A DNA stretch of 8,587 nucleotides from Microcaldota archaeon (GCA_016177165.1 JACOVT010000001.1:1-8587); one strand, 5' to 3'. Shown: positions 1-6,210, counted from the first letter of the stretch. Made by a program: numbers and translations. Notes: generated by a model from the sequence alone, not told the origin.

Positions 1-1
1 C

Positions 2-592
2 GACAAGCGCGGCGCGGAAAGCATCGAGGCGTGCATCGATTTCGCAAAAGCCAAATTCAACTATGGGGACGAGACCGTCCTTACGGTCGACCAGCTTGGC
101 GACTGCAAGTTCGGCGCCCGAACCGATAGTCTGGAGTATAACCACGCGGTCAACTATTGGAACCGCGGGCCCACAAGGCAGGAAACAGGCGCCTACGTGC
201 CTGCGGTCAACTTCGGCAACGAGGTATTGGGAGTCGACTTTGTGGGCTCTGTTGCCGACGCCGGCCTTTACACGCGCACCATTGACTCAAGCCACGCGCT
301 CGTGCGCGGCTACGCAGGGCGTGCATTCCTCGGCAATTCCCAGCTGGCAATAGTGAGCGCCGACAACTACCGCATCCGCACCCGCGTCGTAATGAACGTC
401 GAAGACGCGGTGACCGGACGGCTCTACCCGGCTATACTCGTGTCCAACCCGCGCGGGCCGCTTATAGGAGGGAACGGGCTGGTGGTCTTCTACGCCTTCC
501 CGCCGGAAATCGGCAGGCTGGGCGGCCAAGACACCCCCGAGGGAGCGGGCTCCAACCTGATAAACAACATGATCGACTTTCTCATAAGTTGA
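2..592 (+). CDS. GATase-like fold protein, paralog 1 (5' end outside window)
   Basis: The last 196 codons of a gene that begins upstream of the window; the reading frame is open from base 2 to TGA at 590-592. I do not recognise a named family. The visible part starts in what looks like the last helix of a Rossmann/GATase-like domain, followed by strand VLTVD and a turn containing GDC. A beta-rich module follows, with landmarks YVPA, HALVRGYAGR and, near the C terminus, GGNGLVVFYAFPPE. These landmarks line up with FIPV / SIVKEFGT / GGKVVYFAYEP and EMPV / EIVKGYGP / GGKVVYFAYDP in the next two genes, so the three are tandem paralogs. Two cysteines (visible residues 11 and 35) could form a disulfide if the domain is outside the cell. 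By analogy with its neighbours an N-terminal membrane anchor is expected upstream, but cannot be seen. An internal GTG at 197 is not the start, because similarity to the paralogs extends before it. Confidence 0.85.
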   Translation, partial: DKRGAESIEACIDFAKAKFNYGDETVLTVDQLGDCKFGARTDSLEYNHAVNYWNRGPTRQETGAYVPAVNFGNEVLGVDFVGSVADAGLYTRTIDSSHALVRGYAGRAFLGNSQLAIVSADNYRIRTRVVMNVEDAVTGRLYPAILVSNPRGPLIGGNGLVVFYAFPPEIGRLGGQDTPEGAGSNLINNMIDFLIS

Positions 593-602
593 ATTGGGTG
601 CA

Positions 603-620
603 AAATCTTTGCAAAGGTTT
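603..620. repeat. Imperfect 18-bp palindrome abutting the TATA box
   Basis: CTTTGCAAAG (607-616) is a perfect 10-bp palindrome. The outer AAA/TTT arms (603-605, 618-620) also pair, with one mismatched pair in between. It overlaps the 5' edge of the TATA-like box of the next gene, where TFB contacts the BRE, so it could be an operator. It could also be chance in AT-rich spacer. Confidence 0.4.
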
Positions 621-666
621 AAAAAGGGGAATCGGCGTAATAAACGCAGTCAGACCGGATGGTGAT
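618..666 (+). promoter_or_regulatory. Promoter and ribosome binding site of paralog 2
   Basis: TTTAAAAA at 618-625 is a plausible archaeal TATA box and predicts transcription from about 645-650. GGTGAT at 661-666 matches the anti-Shine-Dalgarno end of archaeal 16S rRNA and sits 6 nt before ATG 673. This site decides the start: the in-frame TTG at 589 lies upstream of the TATA box and overlaps the previous stop. Confidence 0.6.
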
Positions 667-672
667 ATAATA

Positions 673-1527
673 ATGGAAGAAGATTTCGGCGGATACCTGC
701 CCGGAGAGGGCGGGAAGCACAGAAGGCTTGAAGTTTCAATACCAGTTCTTCTACTGATCCTAGTTTTCATCGTGGTCGCCTGGAAGCTGGGTTGGCTGGC
801 AAGCATCCCGGTCATCGGCGACGTGTTCGGCGCGCCTGCGCTCAACGTGCTGCTCGTCGGACAGGACAACAACATACGCTCACAACTTGAAGAGATCCGC
901 ACCGACCTGAGAATCAACGTGGATCCTATCAGCATCGACCAGCTCAACTCGATCGCATCGCCAGAATACCTCAAAAAGTATAATCTGGTGATCCTGTCGC
1001 CCACAATCGCGGAAAACGGCGCAGACCTGCCAGACACGTTCCGCAACTACCTTGGCAAGTACCTCGAAGGCAATGGCAAGCTGGTAATGTATGGCGTTGC
1101 CGGTTCGCGCGACCCGAAGAGCTCCTCGACAAACGGCTGGGTGGCCCATATTGGCGACTTCATTCCTGTAAGGTGCAGGGACCCGCCGACCCTTGGGGTT
1201 TGCGACGCCCAACAGTCCTCGTTCCAGTTCCCTGTGACCAAGCTCTCGATGAAGGTACTGCAGCCTGAAAACTCGATAGTCAAGGAGTTCGGCACAACCG
1301 TGCCATTCGACCAAGGCGGCTCTGTAACAGTCACCCCGGTCAATGTGGTCAAAGGAAGCGCCCAGACGCTGGTGCGCATCGACTACGACCCCGGAACAGG
1401 AGAAACAAGAACGTTCGCAGCGGTGGTATGGTACGAGTTCGGCTTCGGAGGCAAGGTCGTCTACTTTGCATACGAGCCGTGGAAGACCCCAAGGCTGTTC
1501 CAGAACGTGATAAAGGCACTAAGGTAA
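673..1527 (+). CDS. Membrane-anchored GATase-like fold protein, paralog 2
   Basis: A 284-residue protein of unknown function. Residues 1-20 are a charged cytoplasmic tail, about 21-40 form one membrane helix with no signal-peptidase site that I can see, and the rest should face outward. The outer part begins with strand LNVLLVG (57-63), continues with NLVILSP (104-110), then GKLVMYGVAGSRDP (135-148), and ends with GGKVVYFAYEPW (259-270) and a final helix. This order resembles class I glutamine-amidotransferase-like folds (the ThuA, DUF4350 and GldG/IFT52 type). The nucleophile-elbow position reads GVAGS with no cysteine, so amidotransferase activity is unlikely and a binding or scaffold role is more plausible. 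C168 and C177 are the only cysteines and could form a disulfide. The start at ATG 673 is supported by GGTGAT 6 nt upstream. It lies 80 nt after paralog 1 and 125 nt before paralog 3, on the same strand. The fold assignment is inference from motif order; the paralogy is visible directly. Confidence 0.85.
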   Translation: MEEDFGGYLPGEGGKHRRLEVSIPVLLLILVFIVVAWKLGWLASIPVIGDVFGAPALNVLLVGQDNNIRSQLEEIRTDLRINVDPISIDQLNSIASPEYLKKYNLVILSPTIAENGADLPDTFRNYLGKYLEGNGKLVMYGVAGSRDPKSSSTNGWVAHIGDFIPVRCRDPPTLGVCDAQQSSFQFPVTKLSMKVLQPENSIVKEFGTTVPFDQGGSVTVTPVNVVKGSAQTLVRIDYDPGTGETRTFAAVVWYEFGFGGKVVYFAYEPWKTPRLFQNVIKALR

Positions 1528-1578
1528 CCCGACGGTAAGTAGGGTAACAAACCAGCAAAATGATAAACAAAAAAAGTA

Positions 1579-1598
1579 ATGCCCCCGCAAGGGGGCAT
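1579..1598. repeat. Perfect 8-bp hairpin with GCAA loop upstream of paralog 3
   Basis: ATGCCCCC, loop GCAA, GGGGGCAT: a strong GC-rich stem closed by a GNRA-type tetraloop. On the + strand it is not followed by a T-run; TATA box TTTATAAA begins 3 bp later, so it occupies the BRE region of the paralog 3 promoter. On the - strand it would be followed by ACTTTTTTT and could terminate antisense transcripts. Operator, terminator and transcript hairpin are all possible. Confidence 0.6.
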
Positions 1599-1599
1599 A

Positions 1600-1646
1600 C
1601 TTTATAAACACGAGCAACATAAGCAGCGTGAAAGCGACGCGAAGGT
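1600..1646 (+). promoter_or_regulatory. Promoter and ribosome binding site of paralog 3
   Basis: TTTATAAA at 1601-1608 is a near-consensus archaeal TATA box and predicts a start of transcription near 1630, giving a leader of about 20 nt. AAGGT at 1642-1646 is a short Shine-Dalgarno match 6 nt before ATG 1653. Confidence 0.65.
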
Positions 1647-1652
1647 AAAAAC

Positions 1653-2552
1653 ATGCCGGAATCGTTTGACGTGCCATACTACGAAGGGGCTGCCCCGCGA
1701 AAATACAAGGAAAGCCTCATACCAATACTCATCCTTATTATAATCGGAATAGTCCTCCTCGGCAAAACTACAACCTTCTTGTGCAACGTGCCAGGACTTT
1801 CATCACTCTTCTGCGGCGGCGAGCAGGTAAACTTCCTGATACTAGGCGACCTCACGGCAGGGGGCGCCGCAGAGCCGACCAAAGTGGTCGCGCCCGAGCT
1901 GGGAATATTCCTCAATGGGTCAATAGCCCGCAGCGACTACCACATGCAGTACGTCGAGGCAACGCCCGACCTTATAGGGACAACCGGTTCGCTGCTCAAG
2001 GGCTTTGACGTGGTAATAATGGTGGGCGAGCGCGCCTACACGCGATCGGCAAAGGAACGCATACGCGAATACATTCAAGGCGGCGGCAAGGTAATACTCA
2101 TCGGCGACGCCGGAACAACCGACCCGGACGAGCCCACCCTGAGGGGCTGGGGAATCATAGGCGAAATGCCTGTCGAGCTCGGCTTCGACGCCAACATAGA
2201 TGCCCCGCTCAAATTCACGAATAACACCAACGTGCAGAGGCTCGAGCTCCGGGTGCTCGACGTGTTCAACGAAATAGTCAAGGGCTACGGCCCGCGCTTC
2301 ACCATACACAATGACGCAAAGCCAACCTGCAACGACAACCTGCAAGTGATTGACGTAAACGTGGCGCCGGGAGGCTCCCCAATCGCGTTCCTCGCAGGGA
2401 CCGTAAACGAAAAGAAGACGCTTAGACCCGCGGTTGTGACGCGCGATACCGGCTTCATAGGCGGCAAGGTGGTCTACTTCGCATACGACCCCGGCTGCAC
2501 TCCCAGCATGTTCATCTCGACAGTCAAGTGGCTCACTGGAAAAGGCCTGTAA
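1653..2552 (+). CDS. Membrane-anchored GATase-like fold protein, paralog 3
   Basis: A 299-residue paralog of the preceding gene with the same layout. There is a cytoplasmic tail (1-20), one membrane helix (about 21-37), then an outward domain with strands VNFLILGD (59-66), DVVIMVG (119-125) and KVILIGDAGTTDP (146-158), a middle section with GWGIIGEMPV (165-174) and IVKGYGP (208-214), and the C-terminal GGKVVYFAYDPGCTP (270-284) plus a closing helix. The turn after KVILI reads GDAGT, again without the catalytic cysteine of true amidotransferases. Four cysteines (44, 54, 226, 282), all beyond the membrane helix, could form two disulfides. It has its own TATA box, so it can be expressed separately from paralog 2. 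The function is unknown; a surface or envelope binding component is my guess. A long open frame on the opposite strand (1920-2753) is a shadow of this gene. Confidence 0.87.
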   Translation: MPESFDVPYYEGAAPRKYKESLIPILILIIIGIVLLGKTTTFLCNVPGLSSLFCGGEQVNFLILGDLTAGGAAEPTKVVAPELGIFLNGSIARSDYHMQYVEATPDLIGTTGSLLKGFDVVIMVGERAYTRSAKERIREYIQGGGKVILIGDAGTTDPDEPTLRGWGIIGEMPVELGFDANIDAPLKFTNNTNVQRLELRVLDVFNEIVKGYGPRFTIHNDAKPTCNDNLQVIDVNVAPGGSPIAFLAGTVNEKKTLRPAVVTRDTGFIGGKVVYFAYDPGCTPSMFISTVKWLTGKGL

Positions 2553-2613
2553 ACCCCAAAAAGCAGGGGGCTTCTTAGGACACACGCACTTATCACAGGG
2601 GTGTGGGGCTAAT

Positions 2614-3024
2614 ATGGCAAGAAGGATGAGGCGCGGACCAACCCAAATCAGGTTTGAAGTTACACCAGCGCTACGTATCCGGGGACCCGATAGGCCGCTG
2701 GCAAGAGTGATACGAGAAGGACCCTTTACCGACATAGCTCGCGCAGTCGCCACAATACCCCAGGGCCAGACAAGGCTTCACCCAACAGGAGGGCCCCTAA
2801 CAGGCAGCGCGCCCGGAACTCTCTTCCGCGACCACGTGATACGCTTCTTCAGAGGGAGAAATAGCCTGCCGAGAAGCCTGGAAGCCCTCTACCGCGCCAA
2901 AATTAGAGGGCCTGATGGGCGACCGCACCGCCTGTTCAGTGTGCAAGAAGCTGCCAGGGGCATGGCCAGCTTTAGGCGCTTCGTCGACCAACGCCGCGGA
3001 AGGCGCCAAGAAGAAGCCGAATAA
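2614..3024 (+). CDS. Small arginine-rich hypothetical protein
   Basis: A 136-residue protein I do not recognise. It is extremely basic: about 28 arginines against a single lysine, with no cysteine or tryptophan and no membrane segment or signal peptide. The N terminus is MARRMRRGPTQIRF. The middle is rich in Gly and Pro, and residues 68-128 look helical with alternating Arg and hydrophobic residues (LFRDHVIRFF, FSVQEAARGMASFRRF). This suits a nucleic-acid-binding or RNA-associated protein, but that is inference from composition only. ATG 2614 is preceded by GGGGTG (2598-2603), a weak and rather distant ribosome binding site; the TATA signal is poor. It lies 61 nt after paralog 3 and could be co-transcribed with it. 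Wobble bases are less GC-biased in the first third than in neighbours. A chance open frame cannot be excluded. Confidence 0.6.
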   Translation: MARRMRRGPTQIRFEVTPALRIRGPDRPLARVIREGPFTDIARAVATIPQGQTRLHPTGGPLTGSAPGTLFRDHVIRFFRGRNSLPRSLEALYRAKIRGPDGRPHRLFSVQEAARGMASFRRFVDQRRGRRQEEAE

Positions 3025-3071
3025 GGGGACCCAAAACTTCCATACCAGCTTAGCATGCCGCGCCCGTTGTA

Positions 3072-3104
3072 TCACTTCTCGTTCTTGTCGCAGAGCTTTT
3101 TCCG
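3072..3104 (-). pseudogene. Remnant of the C-terminal end of a second Cas4-like nuclease
   Basis: On the - strand, 3104-3072 encodes RKKLCDKNEK and stop, closely matching the end of the intact nuclease just upstream, YKPHCDKDEK and stop. The 24 nt covering LCDKNEK plus stop match at 18 positions, and several differences are silent or conservative (GAG/GAA, AAC/GAT, TGA/TAG), as expected for two copies that once both coded. A TAA lies two codons further upstream (3110-3108), so no functional gene remains. Residues before it (SL, stop, where the intact copy has SFC) hint that the similarity once extended further. Chance similarity over such a short stretch is possible. Confidence 0.4.
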
Positions 3105-3112
3105 CTGTTAGA

Positions 3113-3130
3113 GTGAGATCGTTGTCTCAC
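3113..3130. repeat. 6-bp inverted repeat in the spacer after the nuclease gene
   Basis: GTGAGA, loop TCGTTG, TCTCAC. It lies between the nuclease stop and the remnant copy. It is perfect but short; it might be a transcript hairpin with no assignable role. The rest of 3025-3156 holds no gene that I can support. Confidence 0.35.
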
Positions 3131-3137
3131 CTGCATC

Positions 3138-3156
3138 GAGAAAAACCTCGGAAAAA
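3138..3156 (-). terminator. T-tract terminator of the Cas4-like nuclease gene
   Basis: Immediately after the TAG stop the - strand reads TTTTTCCGAGGTTTTTCTCG: two T5 tracts, the second in the loop of a short CGAG/CTCG stem. Archaeal RNA polymerase releases at such T-tracts, so this is the likely 3' end of the nuclease transcript. Confidence 0.5.
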
Positions 3157-3822
3157 CTACTTTTCATCCTTGTCGCAGTGGGGTTTGTACTCGCAGAACG
3201 AGCACATCCAGTTCATCGACGAGACCTGTTTTGCTTCGGGCTCAGGCAGCTCGCCCTTTTTCAGCAACTCGTGCAGCTTCTTGAAGCGCTCGCTCGTCGC
3301 CTCTGCCTGCACCTCGCTGTAATCCACCGGAAACGACCGCGTCTTCAGGGTGCTCTTGTCGACGTACAACAGTATCCCGTCATGCACGCCAGCGGCATGC
3401 ATGTAGAACTGCAGCTGCAAAACGTGCGGCAGCTTTGGCCCGTCGATCTTGTCCACTCCGCCGGTAGACTTTACTTCCACCAGCACTTTTTTGCCAGAGG
3501 CTTTCACGAGTATCAGGTCATCGACCCTTCCAGACACGGTCAGGTCGCCAATCTGCTGCTTTAACGGGAACTCGTAAGACAGCAGCTGGACGTCCTTCAC
3601 CTTTTCGCTGTTCAACACCTGCACGATGAAGTCGTGCAATATGTTACCCAGTTGGAATATCTTGGTAAGCTCCGGAGTCGCCTTGAGCGGGCGCTTGTAG
3701 GAATACCACGTCTTGCGCAGGCACGACCCAATCTCGCTCGGGTAGTACACCCCTTGGCGCTTCGGGCGAAACTCCCTGTAAAGGTGCTGGTCGATCAGCT
3801 TGTCAAAGTCCACGTGTGCCAT
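3157..3822 (-). CDS. Cas4/RecB-like PD-(D/E)XK nuclease with Fe-S cluster cysteines
   Basis: A 221-residue Cas4-like nuclease of the PD-(D/E)XK superfamily. Visible motifs in order are C34 in SCLRKTWYSYK, H63 in GNILH, G98-R-V-D101 (the metal-binding Asp), E116-V-K118 in VLVEVKST, Q136-LQF-Y140, and C207-SF-C210 with C216. One N-terminal and three C-terminal cysteines are the pattern that holds a 4Fe-4S cluster in Cas4, AddB and Dna2. Known relatives degrade or trim DNA ends; the length fits stand-alone Cas4. No CRISPR array or cas1/cas2 is in the window and DNA ligase is close by, so a repair role is as likely as spacer acquisition. ATG 3822 was chosen because a TATA-like box lies about 25 bp upstream and homology begins just after it. 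The frame stays open to 4227, but that part runs antisense through the methyltransferase. A GTG at 3837 is an alternative start. Confidence 0.88.
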   Translation of the reverse strand: MAHVDFDKLIDQHLYREFRPKRQGVYYPSEIGSCLRKTWYSYKRPLKATPELTKIFQLGNILHDFIVQVLNSEKVKDVQLLSYEFPLKQQIGDLTVSGRVDDLILVKASGKKVLVEVKSTGGVDKIDGPKLPHVLQLQFYMHAAGVHDGILLYVDKSTLKTRSFPVDYSEVQAEATSERFKKLHELLKKGELPEPEAKQVSSMNWMCSFCEYKPHCDKDEK

Positions 3823-3859
3823 GCTTTTTATTTCCACGCGCGAGTATTTACAAGTTACT
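3823..3859. promoter_or_regulatory. 37-bp divergent promoter with interleaved TATA boxes
   Basis: The spacer between two divergent start codons. TTTTTATTT (3825-3833) lies about 29-32 bp before the methyltransferase ATG. GTAAATAC on the - strand (3851-3844) lies about 25 bp before the nuclease ATG. Neither gene has a Shine-Dalgarno sequence, so both transcripts are probably leaderless or nearly so, and each TATA box sits at the other gene's transcription start. Confidence 0.6.
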
Positions 3860-4456
3860 ATGAAAGAACATGCGAGAATAGACCGCGACTGGGAGCGGGT
3901 GTACGAAAACAAGACCACCCCATGGGATGTCGGCGAGCCCGACAACATAATAGCCGGAATGGTGGAAAGAGGCGAAATCAACCCCTGCCGCGCGCTCGAG
4001 CTCGGCTGCGGTAACGGCAACGATGCCATCTTCCTGGCGCGCAGCGGGTTTGACGTCACCGCGCTGGACGTTTCTAAACTGGCAATAGAGGAAGCAAAAA
4101 GGCGCGCCCGAAATGCCCGGGCAAAAGTGAACTTCCTTGTTGACGACGCAGCAGACCCGCGCCATGTCACGGGCAACTTTGACTTTATATTAGACAGGTG
4201 CTGCTTCCACTTCATACACAAAAGCAAGCGTCAAAAGTACGTACAGAGCGTGTCGCGCCTGCTAAAGCCAAGCGGACTTTTCATACTCGTTTTGTCCAGC
4301 AAGAACGACCCCGTCACTGGACCATACCAGTTCTCGAAGGAGGATATAAGGCGACTTTTTATGGCCAACTTTGACATCGAGGACATACGCAGGATAACAC
4401 TGAAAACACACAAGGAAAAACCGCAACCGTACTTTTGCATAATGCGGAAGCGCTAG
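3860..4456 (+). CDS. Class I SAM-dependent methyltransferase
   Basis: A 198-residue Rossmann-fold methyltransferase. Motif I is ALELGCGNG (45-53), which binds S-adenosylmethionine. The acidic residue closing strand 2 is D70 in VTALD. VDDA (94-97) marks the adenine-side loop, FDFILDR (107-113) is the strand 4 region and LLKPSGLFIL (134-143) is the usual post-motif strand. The N-terminal WERVYENKTTPWDVGEPD resembles the small TehB / thiopurine-methyltransferase-like group, which acts on small molecules or metalloids, but the substrate cannot be deduced. ATG 3860 is preferred over the in-frame ATG at 3800 because the longer form would run into the divergent nuclease gene and lacks a promoter. 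It is divergent from the nuclease by 37 bp. Its TAG stop overlaps the ligase stop by 4 bp. Confidence 0.88.
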   Translation: MKEHARIDRDWERVYENKTTPWDVGEPDNIIAGMVERGEINPCRALELGCGNGNDAIFLARSGFDVTALDVSKLAIEEAKRRARNARAKVNFLVDDAADPRHVTGNFDFILDRCCFHFIHKSKRQKYVQSVSRLLKPSGLFILVLSSKNDPVTGPYQFSKEDIRRLFMANFDIEDIRRITLKTHKEKPQPYFCIMRKR

Positions 4457-6210
4457 GCCTCTCCCTCGCTTGCACTAATGCGCTTCTGCATGTTGTACAT
4501 CTCTCTGATCTCCGCGACGGTCGTGGCGTCCTCTGGCTTCTTGTCCCTTCCAAGGTCTGAGATAAGGCGTGGGAACCGCAGCGCGTATCCGATCCCTTCC
4601 GCATCCCTTCCGCAAGTATGCAAGGGACTCTTGGTTATCTCGTCAGCCTTCACGGTGACAACGTACTTTGGTTCCACCCAGTAGTCCGGCTCGTAAAGCG
4701 AGTCGACGCGCGCCGGCCGGCGGGGGACCTTAATAGCATCCAGAGTCTTGCGAAACTCGCCCATCTGTTGCTCCGAAAAACCGGAACCGATACGGGCGAT
4801 GGTCTTGAACTCGTCCGTTTCACCATCATAAACGCATGTTAGCAACCCGCCAAAGCCGAACTGGGCACGCGAGCCCCTTCCCTTGTAATAGCCGACCACA
4901 ACCACGTCGATGGTGTCTGCCAGCTCTCCCCTGTAAGACCTCTTGAGTTTTATCCATGCAAACTTGCGCGCGCCCGCCACATAAGGCGCCCGCAAATCCT
5001 TGGCAATGACTCCCTCGAGCCCGCGCGAGACGGCGTCGTCAAAGAAAGCCTCCAGCTTTTCCGGCCTGCTGATCACCTGCATCTCTGAAGGCGTGATAAC
5101 GCCCGCGCCGGAGAACAGCTTCTCAAGCATCTCGCGGCGTTCCTCGTAGGGCTTTCCTGTTAAGTCTCGGCCGTTCAGGTAGAGCACGTCAAACGCGAAC
5201 ACGTGCAGCGGGAACTCCACAACCTTTTCGGCAATGCCATGTTTCCTTTTCCGCTGGATGGTCTCTTGGAATGGGCGGTACTCGCCTGTCGTTTCATTGA
5301 ATGCCAGCGCCTCACCCTCGAAAATGATCTCCTTTGCCTTCAGCGCCTTCACGGCGTCCACGATGTCCGGGAACATGCTCGTCATGTCCTCGAGGCGGCG
5401 CGAAAACAGCCGGATTTTCCCGTCCCACTTGTGAATCCCAAGACGGAAGCCATCGTACTTGCTTTCCACGGCACACTTGCCTATCTTGTCAATGATTTCC
5501 CGCGCCGAAGACAATCGCTCTGCCAGCGCCGGCCTCACAGGATTTCCGGGCACAAGCTCGAACTTCTCGAGTCCTTTCTCCCCTTTTTCCATGAAAGTGC
5601 GCGCCACGAGCCCCAAGTCAGAACACAGGTTGTACGCGCGCTCCAGCTCTGGGCGGAGCGTCTTGTCGCCCTTTTTCATTACGCTCAACGCGTCCAGCAC
5701 GGTTGGGTCACCCACCCCGAGACGTAGCCTGCCTAATGGTATCCTGCAAAAGTAGCGCGCCTCAAGCGGGGAAGAGTTGTTTAGCAATTCGGCGAGTGTC
5801 CTTATCTTGATGTTTTGGGAGCCCGCGCCTCCCGCCAGCGCGATCTTGCGGAACGAGTTGAAAACATCAGTAATAGATAGTGTTTTTTTCACGAGCGATG
5901 CCTGCTTTTTCTTTTCAATAAGACGTTCTGCAACGCTTCCCAAGTCCCCAAGATCGCGGTAGAGCTTCTCCACTTCCCTAACAGGATATCCGGTCGCCAG
6001 AGCCACGGCCTGCTCGACGAACTTCTCGCCAATACCAATCTCGATGCCTGCAAAAGGCGGGGCGACCATCCCCTGCAATAAGTAGGCAATGCGGTCGGCC
6101 TCATCCGGGCGCGCGTCCTTGAACAGCTCTGCGAGCATGTCGGTCATCTGGAGGCGCGAACTCGTTCCCTCAAGGTGCTCGAAAGCCTCTGCCAGCTTGC
6201 GGAACTCCAC
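4453..6210 (-). CDS. lig: ATP-dependent DNA ligase
   Basis: A 585-residue replicative/repair DNA ligase that seals nicks through a ligase-adenylate intermediate. It has the usual archaeal length and order. The N-terminal DNA-binding domain spans about 1-210, with RIPLGRLRLGVGD at 156-168. The nucleotidyltransferase core has motif I at K251-Y-D-G (the adenylated lysine) and SRRLEDMTSMFPDI (270-283). Motif III is IFEGE (296-300), motif IIIa FAFDVLYLNG (338-347), motif IV LEGVIAK (398-404) and motif V WIKLKR (419-424). The C-terminal OB domain follows from about 435. All catalytic motifs are intact. The start is GTG at 6210, with no Shine-Dalgarno sequence but a TATA-like box about 26 bp upstream, so it is likely leaderless. 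It converges on the methyltransferase, sharing CTAG for both stops, and is divergent from the DUF460 gene. Confidence 0.97.
   Translation of the reverse strand: MEFRKLAEAFEHLEGTSSRLQMTDMLAELFKDARPDEADRIAYLLQGMVAPPFAGIEIGIGEKFVEQAVALATGYPVREVEKLYRDLGDLGSVAERLIEKKKQASLVKKTLSITDVFNSFRKIALAGGAGSQNIKIRTLAELLNNSSPLEARYFCRIPLGRLRLGVGDPTVLDALSVMKKGDKTLRPELERAYNLCSDLGLVARTFMEKGEKGLEKFELVPGNPVRPALAERLSSAREIIDKIGKCAVESKYDGFRLGIHKWDGKIRLFSRRLEDMTSMFPDIVDAVKALKAKEIIFEGEALAFNETTGEYRPFQETIQRKRKHGIAEKVVEFPLHVFAFDVLYLNGRDLTGKPYEERREMLEKLFSGAGVITPSEMQVISRPEKLEAFFDDAVSRGLEGVIAKDLRAPYVAGARKFAWIKLKRSYRGELADTIDVVVVGYYKGRGSRAQFGFGGLLTCVYDGETDEFKTIARIGSGFSEQQMGEFRKTLDAIKVPRRPARVDSLYEPDYWVEPKYVVTVKADEITKSPLHTCGRDAEGIGYALRFPRLISDLGRDKKPEDATTVAEIREMYNMQKRISASEGEA

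Noticed and set aside
589..672. TTG start at 589 for paralog 2, giving 28 extra residues
   Set aside because: It overlaps the previous stop, lies upstream of the TATA box, and ATG 673 has GGTGAT at ideal spacing with a typical membrane-protein N terminus.
1579..1598. Hairpin as a + strand intrinsic terminator for paralog 2
   Set aside because: No T-run follows on the + strand; only the - strand copy has one, and no - strand gene ends here.
1920..2753. 277-codon open frame on the - strand
   Set aside because: Antisense to paralog 3, no promoter or ribosome binding site, low-complexity translation with no recognisable domain; the + strand gene has clear paralogs.
3800..3859. Methyltransferase start at ATG 3800
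   Set aside because: It would overlap the divergent nuclease coding sequence and precede the TATA box; ATG 3860 fits a leaderless start.
3823..4227. N-terminal extension of the nuclease to 356 residues
   Set aside because: It would run antisense through the methyltransferase, and nuclease-like sequence begins only after ATG 3822.
5203..5727. 174-codon + strand open frame
   Set aside because: Mirror of the ligase catalytic core, which has every motif intact on the - strand.
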